A DNA stretch of 7,107 nt from Patescibacteria group bacterium UBA6130 (lineage in GTDB: Bacteria > Patescibacteriota > Microgenomatia > UBA12405 > UBA6130), in the NCBI GenBank assembly GCA_002428285.1, contig DIVO01000024.1:1-7107 (forward strand), read 5' to 3'. Each line of letters starts with the position of its first letter. Position 1 is the first letter of the stretch. This document shows positions 6,399 through 7,107 of the stretch, one piece after another. The translations under genes and the position numbers were made by a program. The notes under the pieces are model-generated. The model was given only the letters and a program-made list of their open reading frames with translations. It had not been told where the DNA came from and did not search any database.

Positions 6399-6962
6399 GT
6401 GAGTAACACGATAACTGAAAGATTAAAAAATTCAGAACAGACAATTAGTTTTATTCTGGGAATATTAGTGGTTCTTGTTGTCGGCAGTTTAATCTTTAGA
6501 TACTTTACCCAAAGATCTGAGATGACACAAGTTGGAGAAGTTCCTTCTTCTGAGCAAACAGCAAGTGATGAGGCCCTAGCGGGAGAGACCGCTCTTCCCT
6601 ATAAATACACTGTTCAAACAGGAGATCATTTGTGGGCAATCGCTGAGAGGTATTATGATTCCGGTTACAACTGGACTGATATCGCTCAAGCCAATGAGTT
6701 GGTAAATCCTAATGGATTGGCCGTAGGTCAAGAACTTATTATTCCTGATGTTCAAGCCAAAGAAGCAACAGTTTTATTGGTTGAGGTTGATTCAATCGAG
6801 GGATCTAATTACATAGTTAAAGAAGGGGATTCTCTAAGCAAAATTGCTTTAAGAGCGTATTCGGATATTTATGAATGGGAGAAAATTTATGAAGCAAATT
6901 TGGATAAGATTAGCAACCCTTCCATAATTTATCCTGGACAAGAATTAACCATTCCGCGCTAA
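6399..6962 (+). CDS. membrane-anchored protein with two LysM domains
   Basis: This 187-residue protein starts at GTG, supported by a strong ribosome binding site and an in-frame stop just upstream. A short polar N-terminus is followed by one transmembrane helix (about 16-33, ILGILVVLVVGSLIF core) that ends in R and K-poor sequence, so it is probably an uncleaved anchor. A Ser/Glu/Ala-rich linker (about 37-67) leads to LysM 1 (70-116, YTVQTGDHLWAIAERYY to LIIP) and LysM 2 (138-186, YIVKEGDSLSKIALRAY to LTIP). LysM domains bind N-acetylglucosamine-containing glycans such as peptidoglycan. The W-xx-IY-x-AN and NPxxIYPGQ pattern of LysM 2 resembles the YgaU type. There is no enzymatic domain, and the protein ends one residue after LysM 2. 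It probably tethers the membrane to the cell wall. It is flanked by tRNA genes, with no partner gene on its strand. Confidence 0.92.
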   Translation: MSNTITERLKNSEQTISFILGILVVLVVGSLIFRYFTQRSEMTQVGEVPSSEQTASDEALAGETALPYKYTVQTGDHLWAIAERYYDSGYNWTDIAQANELVNPNGLAVGQELIIPDVQAKEATVLLVEVDSIEGSNYIVKEGDSLSKIALRAYSDIYEWEKIYEANLDKISNPSIIYPGQELTIPR

Positions 6963-6965
6963 ATG

Positions 6966-6994
6966 TTGAATGTCGCTATTATTTGAGCTAAACT
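6966..6994 (+). promoter_or_regulatory. possible promoter of tRNA-Gly
   Basis: TTGAAT (6966-6971), 17-nt spacer, TAAACT (6989-6994), each 4 of 6 to consensus. Initiation near 7001 would be about 7 nt before the mature tRNA. No terminator separates the LysM gene from the tRNA, so co-transcription is an equally good explanation. Confidence 0.35.
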
Positions 6995-7007
6995 AGCCTA
7001 TATTTAG

Positions 7008-7078
7008 GCGACCATAGTTGAGTGGCCCAACATCACCTTCCCAAGGTGAAAAGGCGGGTTCGAATCCCGCTGGTCGCT
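7008..7078 (+). tRNA. trnG: tRNA-Gly (anticodon CCC)
   Basis: The 71-nt gene folds into a full cloverleaf. The acceptor GCGACCA pairs with TGGTCGC, the D-stem is GTTG/CAAC with a 7-nt loop, the anticodon stem is TCACC/GGTGA around TTCCCAA (anticodon CCC), and the T-stem is GCGGG/CCCGC around TTCGAAT. The variable loop has 4 nt. The discriminator is T73, as usual for bacterial glycine tRNA. CCA is not encoded (CCT follows). CCC reads GGG; the organism must have another glycine tRNA elsewhere. Confidence 0.96.
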
Positions 7079-7107
7079 CCTGAATCATGGTCAATTTCTA
7101 TATGGAG

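Noticed and set aside
6132..7078. tRNA genes as an attachment site for an integrated element.
   Set aside because: No integrase gene is present and I saw no direct repeat of either tRNA 3' end within the window.
7087..7107. Possible gene start ATG after tRNA-Gly, open to the window edge.
   Set aside because: Only seven codons are visible and there is no Shine-Dalgarno sequence, so it cannot be judged.

Overview
The window is an AT-rich, gene-dense bacterial fragment with four protein genes on the minus strand and one protein gene plus two tRNA genes on the plus strand. Gene content and style suggest a Patescibacteria/CPR-type bacterium, possibly Microgenomates-like: short spacers, a PolX with the FSEHNPS form of the PHP motif, a lemA-htpX pair and a minimal membrane-anchored LysM protein. 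This placement is inference from recalled family features, not from any search. TGA is used as a stop (clpB ends in TGA, and in-frame TGA codons precede three start codons), so nothing suggests the UGA-glycine code of Gracilibacteria/SR1.

Layout. Positions 70-2643 (minus) encode a full-length ClpB disaggregase. Positions 2697-4172 (minus) hold a two-gene unit, lemA then htpX, 3 nt apart and with its own promoter. Positions 4285-6066 (minus) encode PolX, a family X DNA polymerase with a C-terminal PHP exonuclease domain. A 65-bp divergent spacer carries overlapping promoters for polX and for a plus-strand tRNA-Asp(GTC) at 6132-6205. Downstream of that tRNA lies a short region with a long-range inverted repeat, two inner hairpins and a T-run. 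A membrane-anchored protein with two LysM domains (6399-6962, plus) follows, then tRNA-Gly(CCC) at 7008-7078.

How the genes fit together. ClpB (cytosolic disaggregation) and HtpX (membrane metalloprotease) are both protein quality-control factors; LemA is the usual partner of HtpX. An inverted repeat with the exact CIRCE geometry (9-N9-9) but a degenerate sequence overlaps the clpB promoter, so HrcA control of clpB is a testable idea. clpB and polX both lack a Shine-Dalgarno sequence and have an extended -10 box ending 6-7 nt before the ATG, which predicts leaderless mRNAs. lemA and the LysM gene instead have clear ribosome binding sites and leaders of roughly 45-55 nt. I see no mobile element, CRISPR array or defence system. 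The most interesting signals are regulatory rather than a new multi-gene system.
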